Shown: positions 18,473 to 25,982 of the stretch, piece by piece
Numbering within the stretch: the first letter of the stretch is position 1
Layout of the letters: each line of letters begins with the position of its first letter
Assembly (NCBI RefSeq): GCF_002285285.1
Contig: NZ_NSJF01000001.1
Span: forward strand, 496,001 to 560,000
From: Vandammella animalimorsus
Lineage (GTDB): Bacteria > Pseudomonadota > Gammaproteobacteria > Burkholderiales > Burkholderiaceae_C
Direction: 5' to 3'
Length of the DNA: 64,000 nt
Program-made: the position numbers and the translations under genes
Notes under the pieces: generated by a model
Told to the model about the DNA's origin: nothing
Databases searched by the model: none
The model's input: the letters and a program-made list of their open reading frames with translations, nothing else

Positions 18473-19093
18473 TTGAAAACGACGCTCAAAGACGTGCGCG
18501 ACCGCTACGACCAGTACGCGCAGATATACGACAAATTGTTTGGCCTGGTGCTGGAGCCAGGCCGCCGCGCGCTGGCGCAGGAGCTGCAGCGCAGGCCGCC
18601 GCAAAGCATTCTGGAAATCGGCGTGGGCACGGGCCTGCTGCTGCCGCTGTACCCGGCGCATGTGCCGGTCACCGGCGTGGATTTGTCGCCCGGCATGCTG
18701 CAAAAGGCGCGTGGCCGGATGGATCCGGCGCGCGCCGCGCCGGTGACGCTGCTGGTGGCCAACGGCGAATCGCTGCCGTTTGCCGATGGGCAGTTCGATT
18801 GCGTGACCTTGCCCTACACCTATTCGGTCACGCCCGATCCGCAGGCCTTCATCCGTGAAGTGCGGCGCGTGTGCCGCCTGGGCGGGCGCATTGTGGTGCT
18901 GAACCACTTCTCCAATGCCGGGCCGGTGTGGCGCGTGCTCGAGCGCATGGCCAAGCCTTTCACCAAGCGCATTGGCTTCGATTCGGACTTTGCCTACGAC
19001 CAGCACATTGAGCATTACGACTGGCATATCCAGTCGGTGCGCCCGGTCAATGCGCTCAATCTCTCGCGCCTGGTGGTGATCGAAAACCGCTGA
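18473..19093 (+). CDS. Class I SAM-dependent methyltransferase (phosphatidylethanolamine methyltransferase-like)
   Basis: 206 residues starting with TTG at 18473; the nearby ATG at 18465 is out of frame, and no ATG gives a full-length protein. The protein reads DRYDQYAQIYDKLFGLVLEP, then SAM-binding motif I ILEIGVGTGLLLPLY, motif II acidic end VTGVDLSPGMLQKA, VANGESLPFADGQFDCV (post-II) and FIREVRRVCRLGGRIVVLNH (motif III). The combination of an N-terminal Y....YD..F and LNHFSN is typical of bacterial PmtA-type phospholipid N-methyltransferases, but other small-molecule methyltransferases are similar. Convergent with the SURF1 gene; cytoplasmic or membrane-peripheral. Confidence 0.78.
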   Translation: MKTTLKDVRDRYDQYAQIYDKLFGLVLEPGRRALAQELQRRPPQSILEIGVGTGLLLPLYPAHVPVTGVDLSPGMLQKARGRMDPARAAPVTLLVANGESLPFADGQFDCVTLPYTYSVTPDPQAFIREVRRVCRLGGRIVVLNHFSNAGPVWRVLERMAKPFTKRIGFDSDFAYDQHIEHYDWHIQSVRPVNALNLSRLVVIENR

Positions 19094-19131
19094 TGCGCCA
19101 ATGCGCCCGATGCATCAATGGCGCAGCGCAT

Positions 19132-20043
19132 TCAGTCGGCAGGGTCGCGTCGTGAGTTTGGGCCTGGGCGCGCGCGGCGCGACTCGAAGAACAGCAGGTA
19201 AATCAGCGCGGCGATGTTGAGCAAGGCCAGCGTGAACCAGGTCAGGGCGTAGCTCAGGTGGTTGTTGCGAAATTGCAGCTGCGTCAACCCCGGGCGCGGC
19301 CAAATCTGGGCGGCGCTGCCCCAAGCGGCGGGCAGTGTGTGGCTGGGTTCGATCTGCTGCGCATCAACGAAATAAGGCGCTGTCACTTGAGTGGGCAGGG
19401 CCTGCGCGGCCGATAGCTCGGCCGGGTTGCGCTGGTACCAGCGTTGCTCGGCCGGGCGGTTGTCGCGCGAGAACCAATGCGGGCGCGGCGGCAGGCGCAG
19501 CAGGCCGGTGACCTGCACGCTGCGCTCGGCTTCGGCAGCTGGTGCGCTCAGGCGGGCGTAGTCCGGGCTGTGGCGCATGGCCGTGGGGATAAAGCCGCGG
19601 TTGATCCAGACCACGGCGGGCGTTGCGGCACTCACGCCAGTGCTGGCATTTGCACTGGTGTTTGTGTTTGTGCTGGCATCGGCAGGTTGCGACGCCAGTT
19701 GCAGCGGCGCCATGAGCCAGTAGCCCGGCCCCAGGTCGGTGTTGGCATAGACGGGGATGCTGCGCTCGGTCAGCAACTGGCCGGCCAGTTGCAGGCGTCG
19801 GTATTCGTCGCCAGCGCCCAGCTGCGGCCATTGCGCGGCGGCGGGCGGGGTCTCGGGGCTGGCCTGCACGCGCGCCTGCACGCGCGCGATCAGGTCTTTT
19901 TTCCAGCCCAGGCGTTGCACCTGCCAACTGCCCAGGCTGCAAAACAACAGCGTGTTCAGGCTCAAAAAGGCCAACAAGGCCCAACGTTTGGTTTTGGAAG
20001 GCGCGGCGGTGGCGGCGCCTGCTGCAGAGCGGGTGTCAGGCAT
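19132..20043 (-). CDS. SURF1 family protein (cytochrome oxidase biogenesis)
   Basis: 303 residues with the expected two-helix SURF1 layout: an N-terminal membrane segment (WALLAFLSLNTLLFCSLGSW, ending in the conserved GxWQVQRLxWK) and a C-terminal one (LTWFTLALLNIAALIYLLFF), the bulk facing the periplasm. Conserved blocks include the WINRGFIPTAM segment and NNHLSYALTWF. SURF1 proteins help insert heme A during aa3-type oxidase assembly. An unusual Ser/Thr/Asn-rich insert (ASTNTNTSANASTG, ~residues 121-135) interrupts the periplasmic domain. No other cox gene is in the window, so this copy stands apart from the usual coxBAC-ctaG cluster position. Confidence 0.88.
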   Translation of the reverse strand: MPDTRSAAGAATAAPSKTKRWALLAFLSLNTLLFCSLGSWQVQRLGWKKDLIARVQARVQASPETPPAAAQWPQLGAGDEYRRLQLAGQLLTERSIPVYANTDLGPGYWLMAPLQLASQPADASTNTNTSANASTGVSAATPAVVWINRGFIPTAMRHSPDYARLSAPAAEAERSVQVTGLLRLPPRPHWFSRDNRPAEQRWYQRNPAELSAAQALPTQVTAPYFVDAQQIEPSHTLPAAWGSAAQIWPRPGLTQLQFRNNHLSYALTWFTLALLNIAALIYLLFFESRRARPGPNSRRDPAD

Positions 20044-20138
20044 GTGGGGGGAGTCTCAAATCTGCCATCTGCCGCGCGCCAGGGCGATGGCCGCGATGGC
20101 GGCGGGGCAGGGCGGGGGGCTGAATTCGCGCCCGGCGC

Positions 20139-20951
20139 TCATTCACGCCAGTGCGCGGCAATCCAGCGGGCCGGGCGGATGTAGCGAAAGCGGCGGTTGC
20201 GACGGCCGGCCAGGGCATCGGGCGGATTGCATTCGCCGTGGAAGATGACGATTCTGGCCTGCTCGGGGATGAAGGGCTCGCGCCAATAGTTGCTCGGCCA
20301 GGTGGGGATGCCGTGGTACTTGAAGCTGGGGCACCAGGGCTCTGGCCAATAGGCCAGCTGGCCCTGGCGGTACAGGTAGTCCGACAGATAGGCCTGCTCA
20401 TTGCGAAACTGCTGCTGCACCTGGGCCACGTTGCGCTGGAAGTATTCCAGCACGTCCGGGTGGGCGCCGATCTCGAAGCGGTAGACGGAGGAATTGCCGG
20501 TGATGCGGCGGCGCTTCCAGGGCCGTGGGTAGTCGTGGATGATGCGAAAAGGCCCGGGCAGGGTGAAGAAGTCATCAAGCGGGCCGACGACGACCACATC
20601 CAGATCGAGAAACAGCGCCACGCCTTGCAGGCCATAGCGCTCGCGCAGATCGGGCGAGAACGTGGCCAGCTTTTTCCAGGCGCGGTCGGGCTGGCGCGGG
20701 TAGCGTTGCCAGTCCAGCTCGGGGATGGGGAAGCACTCGACCTCGGGGCGAATGCCCTGCACGTCGTCGGTCAGGCAGACGAAGCGAAACGCCCCCTGCA
20801 GGTGGCGCTGCGCCATGGCGTAGAGGCGGTTGACGTACTCAGGGCCGTATTTGCTGCCCCATTTCATGCACAGCACATGCCGCGTGGCGGCAGGGGCTGG
20901 GGTATCGTGCAAGCGCATGTCTGCGGCGTTGGGGTGGGTGGCGGCCTGCAT
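20139..20951 (-). CDS. Putative glycosyltransferase with DLD motif
   Basis: 270 residues. After MQAATHPNAADMRLHD comes HVLCMKWGSKYGPEYVNRLY, an RFVCLTDDVQGI segment, and FLDLDVVVVGPLDDFFTLPG, in which DLD sits where GT-A enzymes place their metal-binding DXD; later blocks are GNSSVYRFEIGAHPDVLEYF and a basic C-terminus. The ATG at 20951 shares one base with the yhbY stop (TGATG), so the genes are coupled; an internal ATG at 20918 is the alternative. The family is found in betaproteobacteria as an uncharacterised glycosyltransferase; donor and acceptor are unknown, and it is not linked to the polysaccharide operon 12 kb away. Confidence 0.65.
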   Translation of the reverse strand: MQAATHPNAADMRLHDTPAPAATRHVLCMKWGSKYGPEYVNRLYAMAQRHLQGAFRFVCLTDDVQGIRPEVECFPIPELDWQRYPRQPDRAWKKLATFSPDLRERYGLQGVALFLDLDVVVVGPLDDFFTLPGPFRIIHDYPRPWKRRRITGNSSVYRFEIGAHPDVLEYFQRNVAQVQQQFRNEQAYLSDYLYRQGQLAYWPEPWCPSFKYHGIPTWPSNYWREPFIPEQARIVIFHGECNPPDALAGRRNRRFRYIRPARWIAAHWRE

Positions 20952-21439
20952 CAATCCAGCGACTTCTTCTTGGCCGAGCTTTGGCGCGGCTTGGCCTTCT
21001 TGACATTGCCGCCGGCGGTCAGGCGCTGGTTGCCCAGCACGCGCACGTGCTTGATCTCTGGGCGCTGGCCGGCGCGCTTGCTGGGCTTGACGACCTTGAC
21101 ATCGGTGGGGGCCTTGCCGCCCGTGCCCGCTGCGCGGGCCTTGGGCGCCTGCGGGCGCCAGAGCACCAGCAGCTTGCCGATGTGCTGTACGGCGGCGGCG
21201 CCGAGTTGTTCGCACAGCTGCTGCAGATATTGCTCGCGCAGCTGGCGGTCGTCGTTGAAGACGCGGATCTTGATCAGGCCATGCGCTTGCAGGGCGGCCT
21301 GGACTTCCTTTTCGACGGCGGGGCTCAGGCCCTCCGCGCCGATGAGAACGACCGGGTCGAGGTGGTGGGCATCGGCGCGCAGGCTGCGGCGCTGGGCCGG
21401 GGTCAGGGTCAAGACAGTCATGGCATGATTATCGGCCAT
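20951..21439 (-). CDS. yhbY: YhbY-type CRM-domain RNA-binding protein
   Basis: 162 residues. The N-terminal ~95 residues are a CRS1/YhbY domain: LTPAQRRSLRADAHHLDPVV, IGAEGLSPAVEKEVQAALQA, HGLIKIRVFNDDR and VQHIGKLLVLWRP, which in E. coli binds pre-50S ribosomal subunits. The remaining ~65 residues are a basic, low-complexity tail (KAPTDVKVVKPSKRAGQRPE, ending KKAKPRQSSAKKKSLD) common in betaproteobacterial YhbY. An ATG at 21421 (MTVLTLTP) could be the real start. Divergent from rlmE by ~72 bases, the arrangement usual for these two ribosome-biogenesis genes. Confidence 0.9.
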   Translation of the reverse strand: MADNHAMTVLTLTPAQRRSLRADAHHLDPVVLIGAEGLSPAVEKEVQAALQAHGLIKIRVFNDDRQLREQYLQQLCEQLGAAAVQHIGKLLVLWRPQAPKARAAGTGGKAPTDVKVVKPSKRAGQRPEIKHVRVLGNQRLTAGGNVKKAKPRQSSAKKKSLD

Positions 21440-21511
21440 GCGGCCAGGCTCTCAGAGCCTGGCCGCCCTCTTTGACCATATCGCAAGGCGCAATCTGGAG
21501 AGCATCGATTC

Positions 21512-22222
21512 ATGACGGGCAAGCACAGTCGTGCGGGCAACGCCGGCAAGACCGGCAAGGTCAACAAGGCCTGGCTGCACGACCATCTCAATGACCCTTA
21601 CGTCAAGCTGGCGCAGAAGGAGGGCTACCGCGCCCGCGCGGTGTACAAGCTGCAGGAGCTCGATCAGGAGTTCCAGCTGCTCAAGGGCGCGCGCGTGGTG
21701 GTCGATCTGGGCTGCGCCCCTGGGGCCTGGTGCCAGTACCTCAGCCGCAAGCTGGAGCTGGGCCGCGCGGCGGCCGAGGGCGAGGCGGCAGGCCAGGGCG
21801 CAGCTGCTGCGCCGCTGGTGGTCGGGGTGGACTTGCTGCCCATGGAGCCGGTGGCCGGCGTGCATTTCATCCAGGGCGATTTTCAGCAGGACGAGGTGCT
21901 GCAGCGCCTGCAGCAGGCCGTGCAGGGCAGGGCTGTGGACCTGGTGGTCTCTGACATGGCGCCCAACCTCAGCGGCCATGCCGCTACCGATGGCGCGCGC
22001 GTGCAGACACTGGTGGAAATGGCCGTTGACTTTGCGCAGGCGCATCTGCACAGCGATGGCGCCATGGTGGCCAAGGTGTTTCACGGTCCTGGCTACGATG
22101 AGCTGGTGGCGCTGTTCCGCCAGACTTTTCGCAAAAGTCGGCCTTATAAGCCCAAGGCCTCGCGCAGCCGCTCGGCCGAGGTTTTTTTGATCGGCCAGGG
22201 TCTGCGTGGCGGGCAGGGCTGA
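21512..22222 (+). CDS. rlmE: 23S rRNA 2'-O-ribose U2552 methyltransferase
   Basis: Methylates U2552 of 23S rRNA late in 50S assembly. 236 residues with the K-D-K-E catalytic set visible: YRARAVYKLQELDQ (Lys), DLVVSDMAPNLSG (Asp), AMVAKVFHGPG (Lys) and SRSAEVFLIGQ (Glu). The SAM-binding motif is VVDLGCAPGAWCQYLS. An Ala/Gly-rich insert (AAAEGEAAGQGAAAAP) follows motif I. Divergent from yhbY as usual, but the ftsH and folP genes that normally follow rlmE are replaced here by mutL. Confidence 0.95.
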   Translation: MTGKHSRAGNAGKTGKVNKAWLHDHLNDPYVKLAQKEGYRARAVYKLQELDQEFQLLKGARVVVDLGCAPGAWCQYLSRKLELGRAAAEGEAAGQGAAAAPLVVGVDLLPMEPVAGVHFIQGDFQQDEVLQRLQQAVQGRAVDLVVSDMAPNLSGHAATDGARVQTLVEMAVDFAQAHLHSDGAMVAKVFHGPGYDELVALFRQTFRKSRPYKPKASRSRSAEVFLIGQGLRGGQG

Positions 22223-22293
22223 GCGCCCATCGCCAGTTGCCATTCGCCCCTTGCACGACGCCAAGCACCGACCATTGACCAGCGACACGCACC

Positions 22294-24396
22294 ATGCGCA
22301 TTCCCTCCTCCTCATACCGCCCCATCGCCGACTTGCCCGACACCCTCATCAGCCAGATCGCGGCCGGAGAGGTGGTTGAGCGCCCGGCCTCGGTGGTGCG
22401 CGAGTTGCTGGACAACGCCCTGGACGCTGGCGCCAGCGAAATCCAGCTGCGGCTGTTGGCCGGCGGCATCCGCCACATCGTGCTGGAGGACAACGGTCGC
22501 GGCATGCCGGCCTCGGACCTGCCGCTGGCCATTCGCCGCCATGCGACCAGCAAGATCCGCAGCCTGGACGATCTGGAGTCGGTCACCACCATGGGCTTTC
22601 GCGGCGAGGCGCTGGCCGCCATCGGCTCGGTGGCGCAGCTGCGCATTGTTTCTCGCACAGCCAGCCAGCCCCAGGCCATGATGATCGATGCCGCCAGCGG
22701 CGTGCTCGAACCGGCCGCGCGGGCCGTGGGCACGACGGTGGACGTGCAGGAACTGTTCTTCGCCACGCCGGCGCGGCGCAAATTCCTCAAGGCCGAAAAC
22801 ACCGAGCTGGCACACTGCGTGGAGACCGTGCGCCGCCATGCGCTGGCCCGACCTGACGTGGGCTTTGCCATCTGGCACGGCGGTAAGCTGCAGCACCAGT
22901 GGCGCGCCGTGCCGTCGCAGGAGTCGCAGGATTCGGCGCAGCCGGCGCTCGCCGGCTTCAAGCTGCTGGAGCAGGCGCAGTGGGAGCGCCGCATTGCCGA
23001 CATCATGGGCGCGGAGTTCATGGCCCATTCCGTGCCCGTCGCCCATGAGGAAGGGGGCGTGGCCGTCTATGGCCGCGCCGGCATGCCGACCCACTCGCGC
23101 GCGCGCGCCGATCAGCAGTACAGCTTCGTCAACGGGCGCTTCGTGCGCGAGAAAACCCTGGCGCACGCCGCGCGTGCTGCCTACGAGGACGTGCTGCATG
23201 GCCAACGCCAGCCGGTGTACGTGCTCTACGTCGAGATCGACCCGCAGCAGGTGGACGTGAATGTGCACCCGACCAAGATCGAAGTGCGCTTTCGCGATGG
23301 GCGTGTGGTACACGCCGCCGTGCGCCACGCGCTGGAGCGCGCCCTGGCGCCTTCACGGGCGCTGGCAGGCGCGCCACCCGCTGGCGCCGCTGGAATCGAT
23401 GCCGCCATGGCCCTTGATGCGCCGGGCGGCATGGCCCAACCCATGGCGGCGCGATCGCCCTTGCCGCTGGCGCAGCAGCGCCGCCTGGGCTTTGCGGCCG
23501 ACATCGAAAAAACCCGCCAGACCTTGGCCGCACTGTGGGGCGATGGCGGCAATGCGCGCATTGCCAGCCCCGTGGGCGAGACCGCTGCCATGGCGGGGCA
23601 CCTGGCCCAGCAGCCCAAAGCGCCAGGCGCAGCGGCTTACTCCATGCCCACCGCAGGCGCAGCACCTCTGACGCTGCGCGAGTCGCCCCAGCCCTGGTCA
23701 ACCCAGACTGAAGCCGGGGCCGAGGCGCAGCCCGAGTGGCCGCTGGGGCGGGCGCTGGCGCAGCTGCACGGCGTGTACATCCTGGCGCAGAACCAGCACG
23801 GCCTGGTGATCGTGGACATGCATGCCGCGCACGAGCGCATCGTGTACGAACGCCTCAAGCAGGCATTGCACGACGCCCACATCCCCAGCCAGCCGCTGTT
23901 GCTGCCCGCAGCCTTTGCCGCCACCGCGCTGGAGATGGCCACGGCGGAAAAGCACGCCCAGTTGCTGGTGCAGCTGGGTCTGGAAGTCACGCCGCTGGCC
24001 GCGCAGCAGCTGGCGGTGCGCTCCATCCCCTCTGAGCTGCGCCAGGCCGACCCCGTCGAGCTGGCGCGCAGCGTGCTGGGTGAATTGGCCCAGCACGAAG
24101 ACCTGGGCATGCAGGCAGCGCCAGCCAGCGGCCCAGCGGACGGGCAGGGCGCGCTAGCCGCAGCGCCGCCCACCCAGCGCAGCGCCGTGCTGCAGCGCGC
24201 GCGCGACGAGGTGCTGGCCACCATGGCCTGCCACGGCTCGGTGCGCGCCAACCGCCAGCTGAGCATTGAGGAAATGAATGCCCTGCTGCGCCAGATGGAG
24301 GCCACGCCCCGCTCTGACCAGTGCAACCATGGCCGCCCCACCTGGCGCCAGCTGCGCATGGCCGAGCTCGACCAACTGTTCCTGCGCGGGCGCTGA
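22294..24396 (+). CDS. mutL: DNA mismatch repair protein MutL (endonuclease-type)
   Basis: 700 residues. The GHKL ATPase domain is clear: AAGEVVERPASVVRELLDNA (motif I), LEDNGRGM (II) and TMGFRGEALAAIGSV (III), followed by VDVNVHPTKIEVRF at the end of the transducer domain. A Pro/Ala-rich linker spans ~360-480. The C-terminal domain has DMHAAHERIVYERL, which fits the DQHA(X)2E(X)4E metal-binding endonuclease motif with Met in place of Gln, plus ACHGSVRANRQLS and CNHGRPTW, matching the ACR and C(P/N)HGRP motifs. So this MutL probably nicks DNA itself, as in organisms without MutH. It follows rlmE by 71 bases. Confidence 0.95.
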   Translation: MRIPSSSYRPIADLPDTLISQIAAGEVVERPASVVRELLDNALDAGASEIQLRLLAGGIRHIVLEDNGRGMPASDLPLAIRRHATSKIRSLDDLESVTTMGFRGEALAAIGSVAQLRIVSRTASQPQAMMIDAASGVLEPAARAVGTTVDVQELFFATPARRKFLKAENTELAHCVETVRRHALARPDVGFAIWHGGKLQHQWRAVPSQESQDSAQPALAGFKLLEQAQWERRIADIMGAEFMAHSVPVAHEEGGVAVYGRAGMPTHSRARADQQYSFVNGRFVREKTLAHAARAAYEDVLHGQRQPVYVLYVEIDPQQVDVNVHPTKIEVRFRDGRVVHAAVRHALERALAPSRALAGAPPAGAAGIDAAMALDAPGGMAQPMAARSPLPLAQQRRLGFAADIEKTRQTLAALWGDGGNARIASPVGETAAMAGHLAQQPKAPGAAAYSMPTAGAAPLTLRESPQPWSTQTEAGAEAQPEWPLGRALAQLHGVYILAQNQHGLVIVDMHAAHERIVYERLKQALHDAHIPSQPLLLPAAFAATALEMATAEKHAQLLVQLGLEVTPLAAQQLAVRSIPSELRQADPVELARSVLGELAQHEDLGMQAAPASGPADGQGALAAAPPTQRSAVLQRARDEVLATMACHGSVRANRQLSIEEMNALLRQMEATPRSDQCNHGRPTWRQLRMAELDQLFLRGR

Positions 24397-24448
24397 CCTG
24401 GGGGCTGACAGGGCGCTGCGTGGCCGCCGCAATGCGCTGATCCGTATG

Positions 24449-24524
24449 TATAATGCGCGGTTTCCTTGCCACAGCCGCTGTTTGACGCTGCGGGTGGCAG
24501 TTCATTCCACAAGGGAGTTCAACG
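24449..24524 (+). promoter_or_regulatory. rpsF promoter -10 and structured leader
   Basis: A perfect TATAAT lies at 24449-24454, 70 bases before rpsF; no good -35 is seen. The leader folds into a hairpin: TGCCAC (24467-24472) pairs with GTGGCA (24494-24499), and CCGC (24475-24478) with GCGG (24490-24493), leaving a two-base AG bulge on one side, then AAGGGAG as ribosome-binding site. In many bacteria an rpsF leader is bound by the S6:S18 complex for autoregulation; this hairpin is a candidate but does not clearly show the described CCG bulge. Confidence 0.4.
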
Positions 24525-24899
24525 ATGCGTCACTATGAAATCATTTTGCTGATCCACCCGGACCAGAGCGAGCAGGTGCCAGCCATGCTGGAGCGCTACA
24601 AGAGCATGGTCACCGAAGGCGGCGGCAAGATCCACCGCGAGGAAGACTGGGGCCGCCGCCAGCTGGCCTACCCGATCAACAAGCTCTCCAAGGCGCACTA
24701 CCTGTGTCTGAACATCGAGGCCGGCCAGGCCGTGATGGACGAGCTCTATCACGCCTTCCGCTTCAACGATGCCGTGCTGCGCCAGCTGACGGTGCAGAAG
24801 AAAAAGGCCGAGACCGCGCCTTCCTCGATGATGAAAACCGTCGAGCGCGAGGAAGCTCGCAAGAGCGCACAGGCCGCTGAGGCAGAGCAAAAGGCTTGA
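24525..24899 (+). CDS. rpsF: 30S ribosomal protein S6
   Basis: 124 residues; starts [20 protein letters not shown] and contains [20 protein letters not shown] and [11 protein letters not shown], the S6 signatures (RRLAYPI..). It binds S18 in the platform of the 30S subunit. Preceded by AAGGGAG and a leader hairpin. The C-terminal tail is rich in Ala, Glu and Lys as in betaproteobacterial S6. First gene of rpsF-rpsR-rplI. Confidence 0.98.
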   Translation: MRHYEIILLIHPDQSEQVPAMLERYKSMVTEGGGKIHREEDWGRRQLAYPINKLSKAHYLCLNIEAGQAVMDELYHAFRFNDAVLRQLTVQKKKAETAPSSMMKTVEREEARKSAQAAEAEQKA

Positions 24900-24970
24900 G
24901 GGCGAGACCGCTTTCTTGAGCTTGCATCCCCAGACAGCTTTATTTATCAAGATTTCATCAGGAGCCCATC

Positions 24971-25252
24971 ATGGCTGGACCTAAGCGTTTCAATAAAGAT
25001 CGCCGCCCCAAGCGCAACAACCAGAACCTGCTCTTCCGTCGCAAGCGTTTCTGCCGCTTCACCGTCGCCGGTGTGGAAGAAATTGACTACAAAGACGTCG
25101 ATACCCTGCGCGACTTCATCGCCGAGAACGGCAAGATCATCCCCGCCCGCCTGACCGGCACGCGCGCCATCTACCAGCGCCAGCTCAACACCGCCATCAA
25201 GCGCGCCCGCTTCCTGGCCCTGCTGCCCTACACCGACCAGCACAAAATCTGA
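24971..25252 (+). CDS. rpsR: 30S ribosomal protein S18
   Basis: 93 residues, with [39 protein letters not shown] and [20 protein letters not shown], the full S18 signature. Partner of S6 in the 30S platform. CAGGAG precedes the start. In most betaproteobacteria priB lies between rpsF and rpsR; here the 71-base gap has no room for it. Confidence 0.98.
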   Translation: MAGPKRFNKDRRPKRNNQNLLFRRKRFCRFTVAGVEEIDYKDVDTLRDFIAENGKIIPARLTGTRAIYQRQLNTAIKRARFLALLPYTDQHKI

Positions 25253-25269
25253 GATAGGCGGAGCACACC

Positions 25270-25722
25270 ATGCAAATCATTCTTCTGGAAAAAGTCGTCA
25301 ACCTGGGCAACCTGGGTGAGATCGTGACCGTCAAGGACGGCTACGCCCGCAACTTCCTGATCCCCACTGGCCGCGCCCGCCGCGCCACCGCTGCTGCCAA
25401 GGCCGAGTTCGAAGCCCGCCGCGCCGAGCTGGAAAAGGCCGCTGCTGAAAAGCTCGCCGTCGCCCAGGCTCTGGGCGAGAAGCTGGCTGGCCAGACCGTG
25501 CGCTTGTCGCAAAAGGCCGGTGTGGACGGTCGCCTGTTCGGCTCCGTGACCAACCAGGACATCGCTGCCGAGCTGGTCAAGCAAGGCTATGAAGTGCACA
25601 AGTCGCAGGTGCGCCTGCCGGCCGGCCCAATCAAGACCGTGGGCGATTCCACCGTGGTTGTGGCCCTGCACACCGACGTGGACGTGGAAATCACCGTGGC
25701 CGTTTACGGCGAAAGTGCCTGA
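25270..25722 (+). CDS. rplI: 50S ribosomal protein L9
   Basis: 150 residues, beginning [20 protein letters not shown] followed by [20 protein letters not shown], the L9 N-terminal domain that binds 23S rRNA; the long central helix (residues ~40-75, [20 protein letters not shown]) and the C-terminal domain with [20 protein letters not shown] are complete. It starts 17 bases after rpsR and is followed by a strong intrinsic terminator. Confidence 0.98.
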   Translation: MQIILLEKVVNLGNLGEIVTVKDGYARNFLIPTGRARRATAAAKAEFEARRAELEKAAAEKLAVAQALGEKLAGQTVRLSQKAGVDGRLFGSVTNQDIAAELVKQGYEVHKSQVRLPAGPIKTVGDSTVVVALHTDVDVEITVAVYGESA

Positions 25723-25765
25723 CATTGCGTGCAGCGGGCAGGCGCTCCGAGCCCCGCTGCCATTG

Positions 25766-25793
25766 AAAGCCGCCTCGCAAGAGGCGGTTTTTT
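25766..25793 (+). terminator. Rho-independent terminator after rplI
   Basis: CCGCCTC (25770-25776), loop GCAA, GAGGCGG (25781-25787), then six T. It closes the rpsF-rpsR-rplI transcript before dnaB. Confidence 0.9.
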
Positions 25794-25982
25794 CTTTGTC
25801 GCCTGCCGTTGGCGTGGTGCTGCCGGCGGGCTTTTGGGCACAGCTTATCCACAGCTTGTGCACGGTTTGCCCCATGCCCATCCACAGGCTTGTGCGGTGA
25901 CAGCCCCGCCTGGCCTGCGTAAGATGCGGCGCGCAGCCGGTGCGCCGGTCGTGGCGGGACAACATGGAAATGGTGAGAGTCA

